DNA from: Nissolia schottii
Lineage: Eukaryota > Streptophyta > Magnoliopsida > Fabales > Fabaceae
Assembly: GCA_003254905.1 (NCBI GenBank)
Contig: QANU01045572.1
Span: 63,741 to 127,740 of the forward strand
DNA length: 64,000 nucleotides
Direction of reading: 5' to 3'
The position numbers and the translations under genes are program-made. The notes beneath the pieces were generated by a model. It was not told the DNA's origin. It saw nothing but the letters and a program-made list of their open reading frames with translations, and did no database searches. Below, piece by piece: positions 31,267 to 43,994 of this stretch. Position 1 is the stretch's first letter. The number at the start of each line of letters is the position of its first letter.

Positions 31267-31279
31267 CCCCCACTCGTTT

Positions 31280-31345
31280 ATGACTCTAGGAACTTATGAC
31301 GACTCCTACTATACCGATGCTGCTAAACCTGCTGAGGAACCATGA
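31280..31345 (+). CDS. Conserved acidic micro-ORF of family T, copy B (21 codons)
   Basis: ATG to TGA, same length as in copy A, reading MTLGTYDDSYYTDA and then a proline/glutamate tail. The peptide matches copy A at about 12 of 21 positions, with D/E and Y/F exchanges among the differences. It starts 13 nt after the hairpin. Expression is unknown. Confidence 0.45.
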   Translation: MTLGTYDDSYYTDAAKPAEEP

Positions 31346-31534
31346 AGGGGTTTCAAGAAGAATAAGTAGTATAATGAATAAATGAACTGTTGGTACTTAT
31401 GTGTTGTAATAGCGATACCACTTTATTACTTTCTATGTATGTGTGTGATGGACCCGCTGAACATGTAATATATAATGCATGCCTGAGCTTGAGCCCAAGA
31501 GCTTTATCGCTTGTAAAAATATTCCTTCGCACTA

Positions 31535-33120
31535 TGATAAGTGCCCAATCTACGCAATTTTGACCTATTAAAATGGCACTTATTCGCTTATGTTTTAAAG
31601 AATTATTTAACTTAAATCCCCATTTTTTGTAGGTTTATAATATATTCTAAAGATGGATGCAAGCATAATTAAATGAAGAATAATCCCAAAAGAATGGAGA
31701 AAAGGGCAAAATAGGAAAAAGAGCTTAAAAGAGGAAATCAGGCGTGAAGACCGCGCAGCGGTAAGGCAAGCCCGCTCAGCACACAAAGGACAAAGGCCGC
31801 TCAGCGGTGAACCCTTGACCGCTCAGCGGTTCTGTCACCGGAGCCACTTGCAGCCGCCGCATTTATTGCGGCAGCTGGAGCTAGCCTGTCATGGCGGTGC
31901 TGCCCTGACAACGTCGGCGCCACCCCTGAAAATGCTGCCAGAGCATTTAATAAACTGCGTGAAGAGATAAGGCGCTCAGCGATAACGCCCTAACCGCTCA
32001 GCGGTGGTGCCTGTACAGCTGAGTGGTGACTCCAAATCTTTGCCTATAAATAGGAGGCCGAGGCATTCATTCAAGACATACCTTTCCCCCTCCATAGTTC
32101 ATTCTTTTACATTTTCTCTTGTACTTCAAAGCTTAGGTTAGTTTAGCAACTAAGAGGAGGCCGGTGAAGGAGCCAGGAGATCGAGGAAGCTTGGCGAACC
32201 ACTGTCATGATAGCGTGATAACGTGTCATGGTAAGTGTCCAAACCTTGCCTCTGAGATTCTCTTGTAAGATGGATTTCTAATCCTCTTGTTATTGGGATT
32301 TTGATGAGTATTGTAATATTATTGTATCCATGTACTTTTCCATATGAATTTATCAGTTTCTTATGATTAGCTTGAATGATTTTATGCTTAATGCTAGCTT
32401 TTGTTTAGTATTTTGATTCTTGATTTGGGACTTACTTGTATGAACGAAAGTTATACTGATTAAGTTGTAACCAAGTTAAGATCAATCTTGCTTTGCTAAG
32501 CTAGATTTTAGGCTTAAACGTTGTGAACGAAAGTTACAATTATTAAAGCTGTAACTAAATCATTTCATCTAATTCTTGTTGCCGTAACTGGAACAAAGGA
32601 TTAGCCGTTTTAACATCTGGAATAACGTTGCGTACTTTGTTAAGCTCATGTGCGAAAGCGACAGTTTAACAAAGGAAACCTGTGATCTTTTCATGCACGA
32701 AAGCGATGAACAAGTTTAGAACTGGTGGCGGGCAATCAATGAAATGATAGTTCTGTGTAATAAGTAACTGGATGCATGAAACTATGATATGATTCAATTC
32801 CCAACAAGCTTCCGGATCTACCTTTGATTTGTTGCCAATTTACCTTTTATGTTGTTTATTTACTTATCAAACAATTTATCAAATCCTTCACTTCATTGTT
32901 TAATTAACTAAACTCAAGAACGGTATTTTTTCAACTCTCTATGGATTCGACTGTACTCGACTATACTGCAATTGGATTCCTCGAGAATCTGAAAGCCATA
33001 AAGGAGGATATATATTTATTTTGAACGACGAAAGTGCAAATAAGCTTTCATCAAAATTGGCACAGTTGTGGGAAGCCAGACTATGTCAAGATTGGAAAAA
33101 GTGTAATTAGGCTTTCAACA
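31535..33120 (+). mobile_element. Athila-type LTR remnant nested in copy B
   Basis: A full LTR (31535-33053, TGATAAGTGCC ... CTTTCATCA, plus orientation as read from the TATA box CCTATAAATAGG at 32043) is followed by a decayed tRNA-Asp primer site (TTGGCACAGTTGTGGG) and only 67 bp of internal sequence, ending GGCTTTCAACA, which resembles an LTR end. Flanks CACTA and CACTC are a near-perfect target duplication. This suggests a deletion from just after the primer site to the last bases of the second LTR. TCGCT(G/C)AGCGA-type motifs lie at 31752-32032 upstream of the TATA box. Confidence 0.75.
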
Positions 33121-33277
33121 CACTCATAGCTCCTATGTTATGAAATTTCTATACAAATGAAAAAAAAATGGGTCCTTATGTTCTAGAATCGAAAAGTATA
33201 TAGAACTATCAGAGAGCAAACAACCTAGCGAGAATTGCATACGGCTCGAGCGTATGTAGTTAGCTAGGGGCGTTTCA

Positions 33278-33652
33278 ACGTAAAGTTTTGTTCTCCAAGG
33301 GTAGAATTTACTAAGTCATTCGAATGACCAGGGCTTGGTCATTTGAATGACCTGGCCTTTTTACTCCTGGATGAGTAAAAATTCATGGTTATTCGAATGA
33401 CTACGCTTAGTCATTCGAATGACCATGCATTAATCTCATTCTCAGTATGGGTTCACTCCTGTTTTCCCTCTATATATCATTTTTACTTCTCATGTGTTCT
33501 AATCATCATAGATATATTTTCCTAGCCTCAATACTACGTAAACCAACAATACCTTCTTATCATTATATTTTCTACATAACATTTCTTATTTTTCTTACTC
33601 AAATATATAGATATATAACAACAAAGATAAACCGCATAGACAGTGGTGGTCG
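33278..33652 (-). mobile_element. Family T copy H, first part (truncated)
   Basis: Minus orientation, holding four copies or variants of the palindrome GTCATTCGAATGAC (33314-33424) and the ACAGTGGTGGTCGG landmark. Its outer end is missing against copy B. It continues at 36340 after the nested copy C. Confidence 0.6.
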
Positions 33653-33657
33653 GATTA

Positions 33658-36334
33658 TGAAACACCCCTAGCCGATTCCGTATGCTCGAGCCGTACGTAA
33701 TACCCACTAAGTTGTTTACGTCCTGGTCTTTTCTTTAGTTTTCGAAAGTACTGGCTTTAACAAAATAGGGACCCAATCTTTTTTTTTCATGCATACAGTT
33801 TGGAATATAGGAGCCAGGCGTGCAACAGAATAATATAACAAACGATATCCTTAGTAAGTTGAGTTCGAGTTAGTGGATACATAGGCTACATACATAACGG
33901 GTCCTCTGCACATGCAAATGCACACCATACTAGTTATATTACATAGCCCATACACATGTTCAAGAAATACATTTATTCCTTTTATGGTAGCTACTACACA
34001 GCCAGCTAAATATCCTTGCATGGGGTCTCTTCGGGTTCCACAGCATCAGCATAGTAAGATTCATCTGCTGTCCCTGGAGCCATAAGCGAGTAGGGGTGAG
34101 AACGGTAGGTCCTCAGTGAGTAACAGTTCAATCGTGGCTTTTTGTTTCTCGGTTATTCTCCAAGCCGCTCAGAGTTTATTCTAGATGTGTATGCAACTAA
34201 TCCCCTATTGATTATTATCTTGGGCCTATACTCTGCGCAGCTTTATCTACGTTACTAGGTGATTGGTCCTCTAATCTTGTTATTACCTTGGCTTCGTGCT
34301 TATTAATCGTACGTTACTACAAGAGACATACCATTCGTCTCGGGTTCCCTTGACGATATACAATGCATGAACAGTTATACACAATGTTTAAATAGATATA
34401 CATACATACTTATCATCATAACATCAATCATCAGTTCATACATATTATTTCATAATGCATGGGGGATCGGGGAATCTCTTACGTGCTCTGTAGCTGCGTC
34501 CTACTTAGTCCTTCGCACCTTTGTAGCCGTGGCCTCGGACTACAACCTCTTTTTGCCTCTATTGTATCGACCCGGCAGCGCTCTTTACCGGTATGGTAAC
34601 TAACCATGCAAAGCTCATAGGAGGTAAATCATCGAATACAATAGGTGCAACCATCCCCTCTAGCATGGCGAGGGATCAAACCTATGAGTGATCAGGTGTG
34701 GACACGCTTAGATCGGCCCTATGACTCGATCCAGTTTCATTTTCCTCTTTTAGTGGGGCCCCTTAGTTATCATATCATTTGTACAAACCTATGCCTGTTT
34801 TACATACCTGGGCCTATGCCCGTATTACATATCTGGGCCTATGCCCGTTTTGCATGTCGTGACCAGGTCTCTTTACCTGTGTTGCTCATGACCAATTCAT
34901 CTTGCTGAATTGGCGAGGGGCGTGTTTGTGAGACCTTGCCAAGAGAATAGGGGTTTCCTAACCATATAACTAGACTCCTTAACTATGGTCTACCGTGCCG
35001 ACTGGGGTCGGGACCTTCCTAATCTTTCTTTGTTTCCTATGGTTCCATTATGATCTTCATTAAATTTTTAACATGAACTTCTAATTACCTAAGGTCGCCC
35101 TAACTCCTACGACGGCCTTTCCTCATGATGCATGCTCAAATTTCACAAAGACATACATAACTATGCAGGTTGGATTCCATAGAACCTTTAAAATCATAAG
35201 TTTTCAGTAAGCATTCGAATACTTAGACTTTTTGCATTCGATTGCTTCTTTCAATCGAATCCCTTAGGGATTCAGTCGACTGAAATTCTTCTCGGTCTTT
35301 AATTCGAATGAAATCCTCAAGTATTTGATTGAAATCCTCTGTGGTCTTTCATTCGAATGAAATCCTCAAGTATTCGATTGAAATCCAAAATCTTCTTCCA
35401 TTCGAATCCGTGGGAATTCAATCGAATGCTACAATAGAAAAATCACCCCGAGAGTAACTTTCTCAGGGGTTTTCTCCGCGTAACATTTTCGTCTTCTATA
35501 GTAATTCAATCAATACAGTTATGGTTTTCAATCTTCAAAATCATCAAAATCTAGCTTCCCTAACTCATTTCTTATAGTTTGTGTAAAATAGTTTTTCATT
35601 CACATACACAGAAATGCATATAATTAATCATCAGATAAACCACATAGATAGTGGGCTTAGAGTTACCCACTTCCTACGCGGATTTGGAGTCAGTAGGTTG
35701 AAAGCAAAGAAAATCCTTGTCACAATGGTATGCTCCAAGAAATTTTCGGAAGTCCGGTAGCGCTCTCGCGATATGCTCGAATAGTACTGGAAAAAGGAAG
35801 AATTTGAAGAACACACAGAGTTCTAAAAACTCTCCTCGGTTTGCAATCAGGGGACATTTATAGCCGTGGCCCCTGTTGCTTTTAATAATTATTTTAATTA
35901 TTAATTAATTATGATTATATTATTATTTTATTATAGTTAATTTAACTATCCTCCTCTGGTCCTATTTTAGTCACCTTTGATCACTCCTGCCCCACACACG
36001 GCCCTTGGAAAAATATGATAAATATACTTCTATGATCTGTGAATTTTTTCGGTCAGGATGGCGTGCTGAACAAGGTATTCGGGTACTTGTTTCTGTCAGC
36101 CGATCCTTTGCAGATCCCTTGGACCTCCAACCGGATTTCCGTTTTTTCCGAAACTGGGCTCGAACCTCACGAGGCTTAACAAAAGCATAACCTTCTAGCT
36201 TCCTCCTCACTTTAAGGGGAGCAAGTCTCAGTATGCACTTTTCCCGTCTCCTAACTCGGTTTACTTTATGATTTTAACTGAGTCAGATTAATAACTTCGC
36301 GAAACCCTTCCTAAAGAAAAGCCGGGATATTACA
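33658..36334 (-). mobile_element. Family T LTR-like element, copy C
   Basis: TGAAACACCCCTAGCC ... GGGATATTACA, 2677 bp, with a perfect duplication GATTA (33653-33657 and 36335-36339), inserted in copy H. Landmarks on the minus strand are a TATA box (about 35860), GGAAGTGGGTAACTC, the stem pair (34160-34245), hairpin (34097-34115) and micro-ORF (34006-34083). No gag or pol. Confidence 0.82.
34006..34083 (-). CDS. Conserved acidic micro-ORF of family T, copy C (25 codons)
   Basis: Minus strand, ATG at 34083. It begins MAPGTADESYYADAVEP and ends in TAG four codons beyond the stop position of copies A and B. It shares M..GT.DESY with copy A and SYY.DA with copy B. The hairpin TGAGGAC-CTACC-GTTCTCA at 34097-34115 precedes it. 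Confidence 0.42.
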   Translation of the reverse strand: MAPGTADESYYADAVEPEETPCKDI

Positions 36335-36339
36335 GATTA

Positions 36340-37057
36340 CCCACTTCCTATGCGTTCAAAAGTTGCTTGCTGTGATTAGATGATTTTCCTAGAGACGTTA
36401 ATACTAGCCTGCTATTTTTCTGAGTTCAGCAGAGTAACAGCAAAGTGCACGAACAGAACAAAATTAACAAAATTTTTGAAAGAAAGAAAGGAAGCAGCAT
36501 TCGGCCTTATGGCCATGGCTTGCTATTTATAAGCATCAGAGTCGGTGACTCTGATAGCTTTCTCTTTCTTTATTTCTTTAATTATTATTATTATTATTAT
36601 ATAATATATTAATTTTTTTTACTTTTTACACTTACCCCTGCAACCATCGTGGCAGGGGATAAGTCCAAGGAAAACTCCCAACTTGGTATTATTTTGATCA
36701 TGTTTGAACGCGTTTAGTCGGTAATCGGGCATGTACGAAGATCCTAAAAATATTTCGAACATATCCCCGTGATCTATTAATTTTTCGGGTCCAGGTTTTA
36801 CGCCCCATCAAGGTATTCGTAAATTTTCTTCCATAACAGTGCATTCTACAAGTACCTTGGACGCCTAACAACACTCCGGTTTGACCAAAAAAAATCTTCC
36901 CCGGACCTTATGAAGTTCTGAGGCTCACGAAGCCATTTATTTTGGCGGGTAACTTTTGAAAACGATTTCGTAGATTTATTTTAAATTTTTCCGCCAATAG
37001 TCGGTTAGGTTTTTATTAATTGCGCGAAATTTCTTCTAAGGAAAACGGGATGTTACA
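36340..37057 (-). mobile_element. Family T copy H, terminal part
   Basis: Resumes exactly after the GATTA duplication and runs to the family terminus GGGATGTTACA at 37047-37057. It holds a TATA box on the minus strand (about 36530) and a TAATTATTATTATTATTAT microsatellite (36578-36600). Confidence 0.7.
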
Positions 37058-39260
37058 CATAAGGCCCACAGGAAGACCCACCCCGAAATTAGCTCTCCCA
37101 CAATAATTGCTCGATGAGATCCCTGACCCATCATTCCCTAGATATCGAAGAACAATCTGAGAAGTAGATTCATAGGCCAACAAGAATCACGATCCCCACC
37201 CAGGTATTTGAACAAACTAGCATACCAGGTACGACCTGGAACCCATTTTATCTTGACTTTACCCTCTAATCCTACCTTTGCTGACTTGAACATCGGAGCC
37301 CTTACTGGTACATGCACTAGAGTCCAGACCCACCGAGGAGTTCAGAGTCCGATTTGCACTGAGGACTACCACCCTCTCGGTACAAGAATCAAATTAAAAT
37401 AATAAACAAAAATAAGTAATCAGTAGGCCTTATATTTACTTTTCGATGATCCTTTGGAGCTCTGTGTGAGCTTCTAGAAAGAGCATCTCTACCCACTACA
37501 AAAGGGCATCTTTCAGAACTTTGCATTAGTCAATGATTAAGTATCCCATCCTTTAGGAACACTTAAGTATAAAACTCAGCTTTCATAACAACTTATATTA
37601 ACTCACATATTTGTCCTTATTAAGGATGTTCGCCGGCTGTAGATTTTCAAAGTAATAATATTAAATAGTTCAGACTAATATCATATCAATAAAATTAAAA
37701 GAAAAACTAATATCATATTCTTTAATAAAAGGGGTTCATCTCTTTTATATGTGCGTGTCGAAAAATGCTTAATTTGTACACTTAGATGAACGCTCAAACA
37801 CTTTTTCTGTGCTTTTTCTCTCTCAATCAATTATTTCATTTTCTTTTATTTTATAATTTTATCTCTTTTCTCTCCACGTGAATGTCTAGTGTCCAGATTC
37901 CAAAAGTTCAAATATCATCTTGCCCCCCGGCCTCCACCTCACTCTAAAATAATGGTGTTGTATATCATTCTCTATTTTGACCTTGATATTTGTATTCATT
38001 TAATCCATTTTTTCACCGACCACCAAGTTTTCATGTACATGCATGTACATTTTACTTTTACCCTGATATATGTGTCCAGATTTACTTTCACCAACCACCT
38101 AGTTTTCCCCAACGGTTTATGCAATTCATAATTTGAATACATTCTATGAACAAGTCAACCCTCTAGCAGTGTTGCAGACAGTCAAGAAAAAGTTAAAAGA
38201 GGAGAAAAGTTGTGGAACTTCTCATACACAGTTACAAGTGCTATTATTGTTGTATTAGACTCTCTGTTAGTCTAGCATTGAGGTTGATGACAATATAAGG
38301 AATTTAAGAAACAAAGGTGTATGAAATTAAGTACGAATTACAGAAATGATATTTTGAGTTGTGACTAGATATATATCTTCTTCTTTGAATTCTTTGAAGC
38401 TTCATTTTCATTCAAATTCGACATTTTTGAACCACTTAATTTTTTCCTTCACTCTTGAAATTGCACCGTATAGCTTTCAATAATTGTTCTTAACTCTTAA
38501 TAATGGTCATAACAAAGCTACAAATAAACCACTTTTGAGTTAATTAAGATTTGTTTTTATTTTTCATTATTGAAAATATATTTTTAGAATCCCAGTAAAT
38601 ACGCGTGGGCAGGTGGATATCCGGTGGAGATGGGGATGGTGGAGAATTTCTACCTTCACAGAAGAGTGGTGATGAAGATAACTCACTACGGATATTGGGA
38701 ATGAATGGGTTACTACCTGGCCCCAACCCAGCCGATTGTCATTCTTATATATCCAATAGCCCAAACTTTTATTGAGAGGAAGTTGTGCTTTGGAAAAGAA
38801 TTCCAATTACCATCTTAATATGGATAAATTCTTGTTTAGTCACAAGACCAACATCTCATATTTGAGTACATACGTAATAAAAGTGGGTCTTACCACTTTT
38901 ATTATGTGTTTCATCGAAGTTCTCTTAGGTCTCATTTAGTGGAATCTAATCTTATTGTGTGTGTGCCCAAATATAAAGTGTTATTCTTGTGACCAAGTGA
39001 TAATTACTGTGACATGTCCTTAAGTCTCCTGAGCGCGCGCGCGCACACATATATATATCATAAACATAAAATATTTGAGATGAATGAACAATGTCATTTA
39101 GATGTAACTTTTTAGTTGTTTCAAAACCTTTGGTGTGTTATTTTCTAGTTTGTTGTCTCGAGTATGATTTTTGGAGTGTCTCTCACTATATCTCACTATA
39201 TCTGGTGAACCATGTTTTGAAACTCAGCTTTGAGAGTCGCTCCACAGTCCTCAAATATCA
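37058..39260. other. Unassigned AT-rich region
   Basis: No gene is supported. A 64-codon frame at 37208-37402 (RPGTHFILTLPSNPTFADL) is not recognised and has no ATG context or neighbours to support it. 38590-38720 is a GC-richer island with GGGGATGGTGG-type repeats of the kind seen in old retrotransposon ends. 39033-39058 is a compound (GC)n(CA)n(TA)n microsatellite. The rest shows nothing I can name. Confidence 0.5.
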
Positions 39261-39264
39261 TTAC

Positions 39265-39480
39265 TTTCCCCTACTAGGAAATTACCTAATAGCATCAACT
39301 TTACCGATGAAATTGTCTACATTATTGACAAATAGTTTAGCTACCGATGGAATTACTGACAGCCAGAATCCATCAATAATTTTATGGTCATTAGTTGTTG
39401 CCAACGTGTTCCTGCATCCGTTGCCAATGCCATCAACGGGAAAATCGTCAATAACGCCTAACCATGTCTATCGTATTAAT
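39265..39480 (+). mobile_element. Possible CACTA-type transposon end
   Basis: CCTACTAGGAAATTACC followed by spaced TTACCGATG(A/G)AATT motifs resembles the terminus and subterminal repeats of a CACTA element, but is degenerate. An inverted partner may lie at 55960-56075 (ATGTTTTTCTTGTGATG). The 39 kb and 56 kb ends would enclose element II, making a roughly 3.2 kb carrier. Weak evidence. Confidence 0.3.
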
Positions 39481-39539
39481 TGACAGATATTTTCTTTTTC
39501 TTGAAAAATATTTCCCTTTTTCTTGGTTTACTAAATTGA

Positions 39540-40390
39540 ATCGGGCATTGAACTGGCCAAGGTATTGGTTCAAAGGTTCATTAGTTCAACCAATTTAACA
39601 GGAACATAATAAAAAATTATATATTTTGTATAATTATATAAATATATGTGGTTAGTTATAAAGTCTAATCATGTTTTTTATAAACATAAAAATTTAGTTA
39701 AAAATATATGATAAAATAATTTTAAAGCTTATTAATACGCTGTACTAAACAATTATTGTTAATTTAATTGGACCCAAAAGCCAAATCCAACCCATACTCC
39801 CCACAAATAAGCAAGTTATTATTATTATAATAAATAGACAATACCCTTACTTTGATAGAAAAAGAAAATATCCTAACCGCGCCAATGCCAAAACACCCAA
39901 ACACCTCACCCACACTTCCCAAATGAAATTATCCCAGCCTCAAAAATCCCTCCAAACCCTTTTCTTCTTCCCCAGTTTCATGTTCCTTCATCAATTCTTA
40001 TCTCTCCCTCTATCTCGCTACACAAAATCAGATTTCACCTTCTCTTCCAGGAACCTGATGCCAGCCACTCCTATCCTTCTCTTCTATCACTTTGTTATCG
40101 CTCTCTACAAACCCAAAAATGAAAAATTTTCAGGCCTCACTTTCTTTGTCTAGGAACATGGTGTACCAGAAGATGAGATCAGGAGAGAATAATTTCTTTT
40201 CTTATTTTCATTGAACCGCCGAATCATTGAACTAACATCGGTTCAGTCGGGTCGCCCGTTTTTGACTGTTTTACCCGGTTTTAGACAAGATTTTTGAACT
40301 GGTGGGTTTCAGTAGTCAACTGGATTGGAACGAGGTTTGGTGCCCAATTCAAATGGTTGAACCGGCCAGTCTGATCCAATTTAGAGAACT
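39540..40390. mobile_element. Possible non-autonomous DNA transposon with GGTTCAA-type ends
   Basis: Both ends are rich in GGTTCAA/TTGAACCGG sequences in opposing orientation (39540-39600 and 40215-40390), as in plant hAT-like miniature elements. The 76-codon frame at 39923-40153 is CT-rich and probably not a gene. Exact termini and duplication not found. Confidence 0.3.
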
Positions 40391-41741
40391 TTGCTTTTTC
40401 TTAAAAAAAATTTATTAACTCGTTTTGTTATTTTATTAATTTTATATTCTACACTATTAATACAGTTATATTATTACAACATATATTCAGGATATTGACA
40501 TCTTAGTATCTAATATTTTACCACGTGACCTACTAACTCAAATTCATTTTTGTTTTAAATGTGTGATTGATAAAACCGTTCAAATATAATAAGGTACCAC
40601 TACACTCATATAAACTTGTGTACCGAATGAAGAACCTTAATAAAAACCTCATTAATAATTTAAAATAATTACATCATTAATCATATTTCTTCGTAACTTC
40701 TTACATATTTCTATCATAAAATCTAATTGACTAATTGATCATAATAATTATTGGCTGACGTGAACTCCTTAACGATCAATCATGTTAAGGTGAGTGACTT
40801 TCTTCATGGTCTTTTATAGACCTTGTATTTATTTTTAAAAGTATTTATGTATTTATTTTAGCATTATTTTATTTATGCATGTTTTATAAAATCCTAGGAG
40901 GTAGAAATTAGTAGTTTATTTATGTATTTATGAAGTTAGTTATTCCTTTATTTAATTAGTTATTTTCTTACAATTATTGTTTAGAAACTCTTTATTTATG
41001 AAATAGATATTTACAAAGCTATTTTAGAAATCATGAAATTATTTTAGAACTCTATGGGACAACTTATTTTATTGCATTAAATAAAGAAATGTTGCTTGTG
41101 TATGATTAGTATTAAGTGATATTCATATTGTTTGGTTAAACCTTTAAAAGATCATGGTTAAGGAAAGATTTTGGTGGAGGAAGATTTATGTTAAGGAAAG
41201 GTTTTGGCTAAGGATAACTTGGTATTTAAGCTGTCCATTGTGGCGTACCTCTCTTACCTGAGAACCTCCCTAAGCATGGGATCTTAATCTACTTTTATTT
41301 TTCCAAGATAAATTATTTAAAGATATTAAGTCATGTTATGCTATCAATATAAGGATTATGTTATGATGATCATGTTATGTTATATTTTTAAAACTGTTTT
41401 CATGGGAGTAAATCTAGGATAGAACTATAAGTCAACAACAGCCTACGTTGACCCTGGTATACCTTGTACAATCGTAAAATAGAATAGAATTTGTGGAGAT
41501 TTAGGGCAAGATCGTAAATCCCAGACATGGCATCCCGTGATGCCCAGTGTCATGTATCATGTAGATTAGGGGCTAACTATCAGGAATCAATGGACTCGAG
41601 CAGTGTATCCTCAACTATCGTGACCTAGGTACTTGGGTAGTGCGCCAAGACGCTATCAAGAATCTATAGACTCGGGTAGTGTATCCCCAACTATCGTAAC
41701 CGAGGTAGTTGGGTAGTGCATCCAAGATAATGCATCATAAA
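40391..41741. other. AT-rich DNA with old LTR-like remnant
   Basis: No ORF. 40750-41735 has retrotransposon-like phrases, including imperfect direct repeats of about 110 bp (CAGGAATCAATGGACTCG... and AAGAATCTATAGACTCG...) at 41580-41730. It is cut by element II at 41742, with the ATAAA duplication at 41737-41741. Confidence 0.4.
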
Positions 41742-43994
41742 TGATGAAAGCCTATTTAACCACTTTCTCTGATCTTGACACAGCTTAGGTTTTGTCACAA
41801 CCGTGCCAAGTTCGTAGAAAGCTTATCTGCGCTTTTGTCGTTCAAATTAAATATATACAAGGGATCCAATTGCAGTATAGTCGGGTATAGTTGAATCCAC
41901 AGAGAGTTACAAAATTACCATTCTTGAGTTTAGTTAATTAAACAATAAAGTGAAGGATTTGATAAATTGATTGATAATTAAAATATGTAAATAAACAATG
42001 TAAAAGTAAATAGGTAACAAATCAGAGGTAGTTCCAGAGCTTGTTGGGAATTGAATCATATCATAGTTTCATGCATCCAGTTACTTATTACATAGAACTA
42101 TTATTTCATTGATTGCCCGCCACTAGATCTTATCTTTTACATTGCTTTCGCATATGAAAAGATCACAGGTTTACTTTATTACATTTGTTAATTTCTTACA
42201 CAAACCTTAACAAAGTACGCCAGAATTATTCCAGATGCTAAAATGGCTAATTTTTAGTCCCGTTACGGCAACAAGGTTAGATGAATGATTTAGATCCAAC
42301 TCTAATGATTGTAACTTTTCATACAGAACGTTCAAGTCTAGAGTCTAGCTTAGCATAGTAATTTCAATCTTAACTTGGGTATGACTTAATTAATATAACT
42401 TTCATTCATACAACTAAGTCCCAAATAAAGAAGTAAAACTCCAAACAAAAGCTAGCATTAGGCATAAAATCATTCAAGCAAATCAATAGAAATAGATAGA
42501 TTCATATGCAATAGTTACATAGATACAAGCAAACTACAATATTGATCAAAATCCCAACAAAAAGAGGATTAGGAATCCATCTTACAAGAGTATCTTTGAG
42601 GCAAGGTTTGGATGCTTACCATGACACGTACTCACGCCTTCATGACAGCGGCGTCGCCAAGCTTCCTTGATTCTCCCGGCACCTTCACAAGCCTCCTCTT
42701 TGTTCCTAACCTAACCTAAACTAAACTACAAAGGAAGAATGAGTTTATGGTGGAAGAAGGGTGTATGTGGGATGGGATGAGGTCCTTTTCAAATGTGCCT
42801 CGGCCCTCCTATTTATAGGCAAAGTTTGGGGTCTATCGCTGAGCGGTTTAGGTGCCACCGCTGAGCAGTTCAGGCTTTATTGCTGAGCGACCTGTAGCAC
42901 CCTAGGTTAGCAGCATATGCTTAAGTCATAATCTGCGTCCGCTAGGTTGTTATCTGTTGTGTGGGAGTACTGATAGTCCCTACTTTACTTCAGAAAATAA
43001 TTAAGTTAACTGAAAATAAGGACCCATTTTTTTTCTTTTTAAACATAAGCTATGCGTCAATCTAGAGCCATGCATGTGGACTATTATGAGTCCCGTATAA
43101 TCGTATCACAGATAAATGCGTGTGTCGTTTGTCATACAAGTACATACATAAGCAGTAAAGTAAACAGTACCATGTGGGTCAAGCAATTAATTTCATACAT
43201 GTCAACTAGTCATAGATACATATCATAAATACTGTACTAATACATCAAAAAGGGTTGTACATATCCTAAGCCCGTACTACAAAATAGCATATATCAAAAT
43301 ATACATCAAGCTAGTGCTACTGGCAAAAAGTGTCGTCTAATAACAGGGTCTGGAATCAGGGCGGTCAGCTTTCCGGCTCATCCTCGCTGGGGTCCTCCTC
43401 CTCGTCTTCCTGCTCCGGCTCCTCCGGCTCGTCCTCCCCCTCCACGATCTCTATGGGATAGTCCTCCTCGGGTGACGAGGGCACAGGTACCTCTGGCGGT
43501 CGAAGTCGAACGGAGGCTGGATCAACCTCCACGTCTTTCTCATAGGGAGCGGGCTCGCCATCCGCGGAAGTCTCTGCTTTGGGGAAACCGGTGGTGCAAC
43601 TCGGAGAGGTGGGGGACGGTTCACTACGAGCACTGTCCACAGCTCCGCCTCCTCCCCTGTCTCAGGATCAACAGTCCTAAATCTACTGCGAAAGATCCGC
43701 CGCTTCTTTGGCGGGGTCGTCATCTAACTCGCCTGAAGCCATAAGTGAGTGGGGTGCGAACGGTGGTTTTCAGTGGTTAACTATGGCATAGGGGGGATCT
43801 GGTTACTCAATTATGCTCCGGCCGTCCAGGAGATCTCTAAGTGTTCATGCATCTAGACATCCTATAAGTTATTTCTTGCCCAAGTTCCTGGGCGGCTTTA
43901 TCTAGTTACTAGGTGACAGGGAACTAATCTTTCTTACTAAGTTCTCGTGCTTTCTATCCTTGACCGCTCTGACACTACTACACATATATGTATG

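Larger units (their letters stand above)
29071..33277 (+). mobile_element. Family T LTR-like element, copy B
   Basis: Starts TGTAACATCCCGATTTTTCC and ends GGGGCGTTTCA, forward orientation, 4207 bp including a nested Athila-type remnant (31535-33120). A TATA box (ACTATAAAAAGG at about 29555) lies ~480 bp from the start, matching its position in copies C and H. The flanking pentamers TGGAA and ACGTA differ, so there is no target duplication; recombination or deletion with neighbouring copy H is likely. It carries the stem, hairpin and micro-ORF module at 31123-31345 and no gag or pol. Confidence 0.75.

Noticed and set aside
37208-37402. 64-codon frame that reads protein-like
   Set aside because: No family recognised, no start context and no continuation; kept only as a note in the unassigned region.
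43365-43744. GC-rich frames on both strands, one strongly acidic, the other basic
   Set aside because: Overlapping frames on both strands without family match, inside family T copy D; only the first codons correspond to the family micro-ORF.
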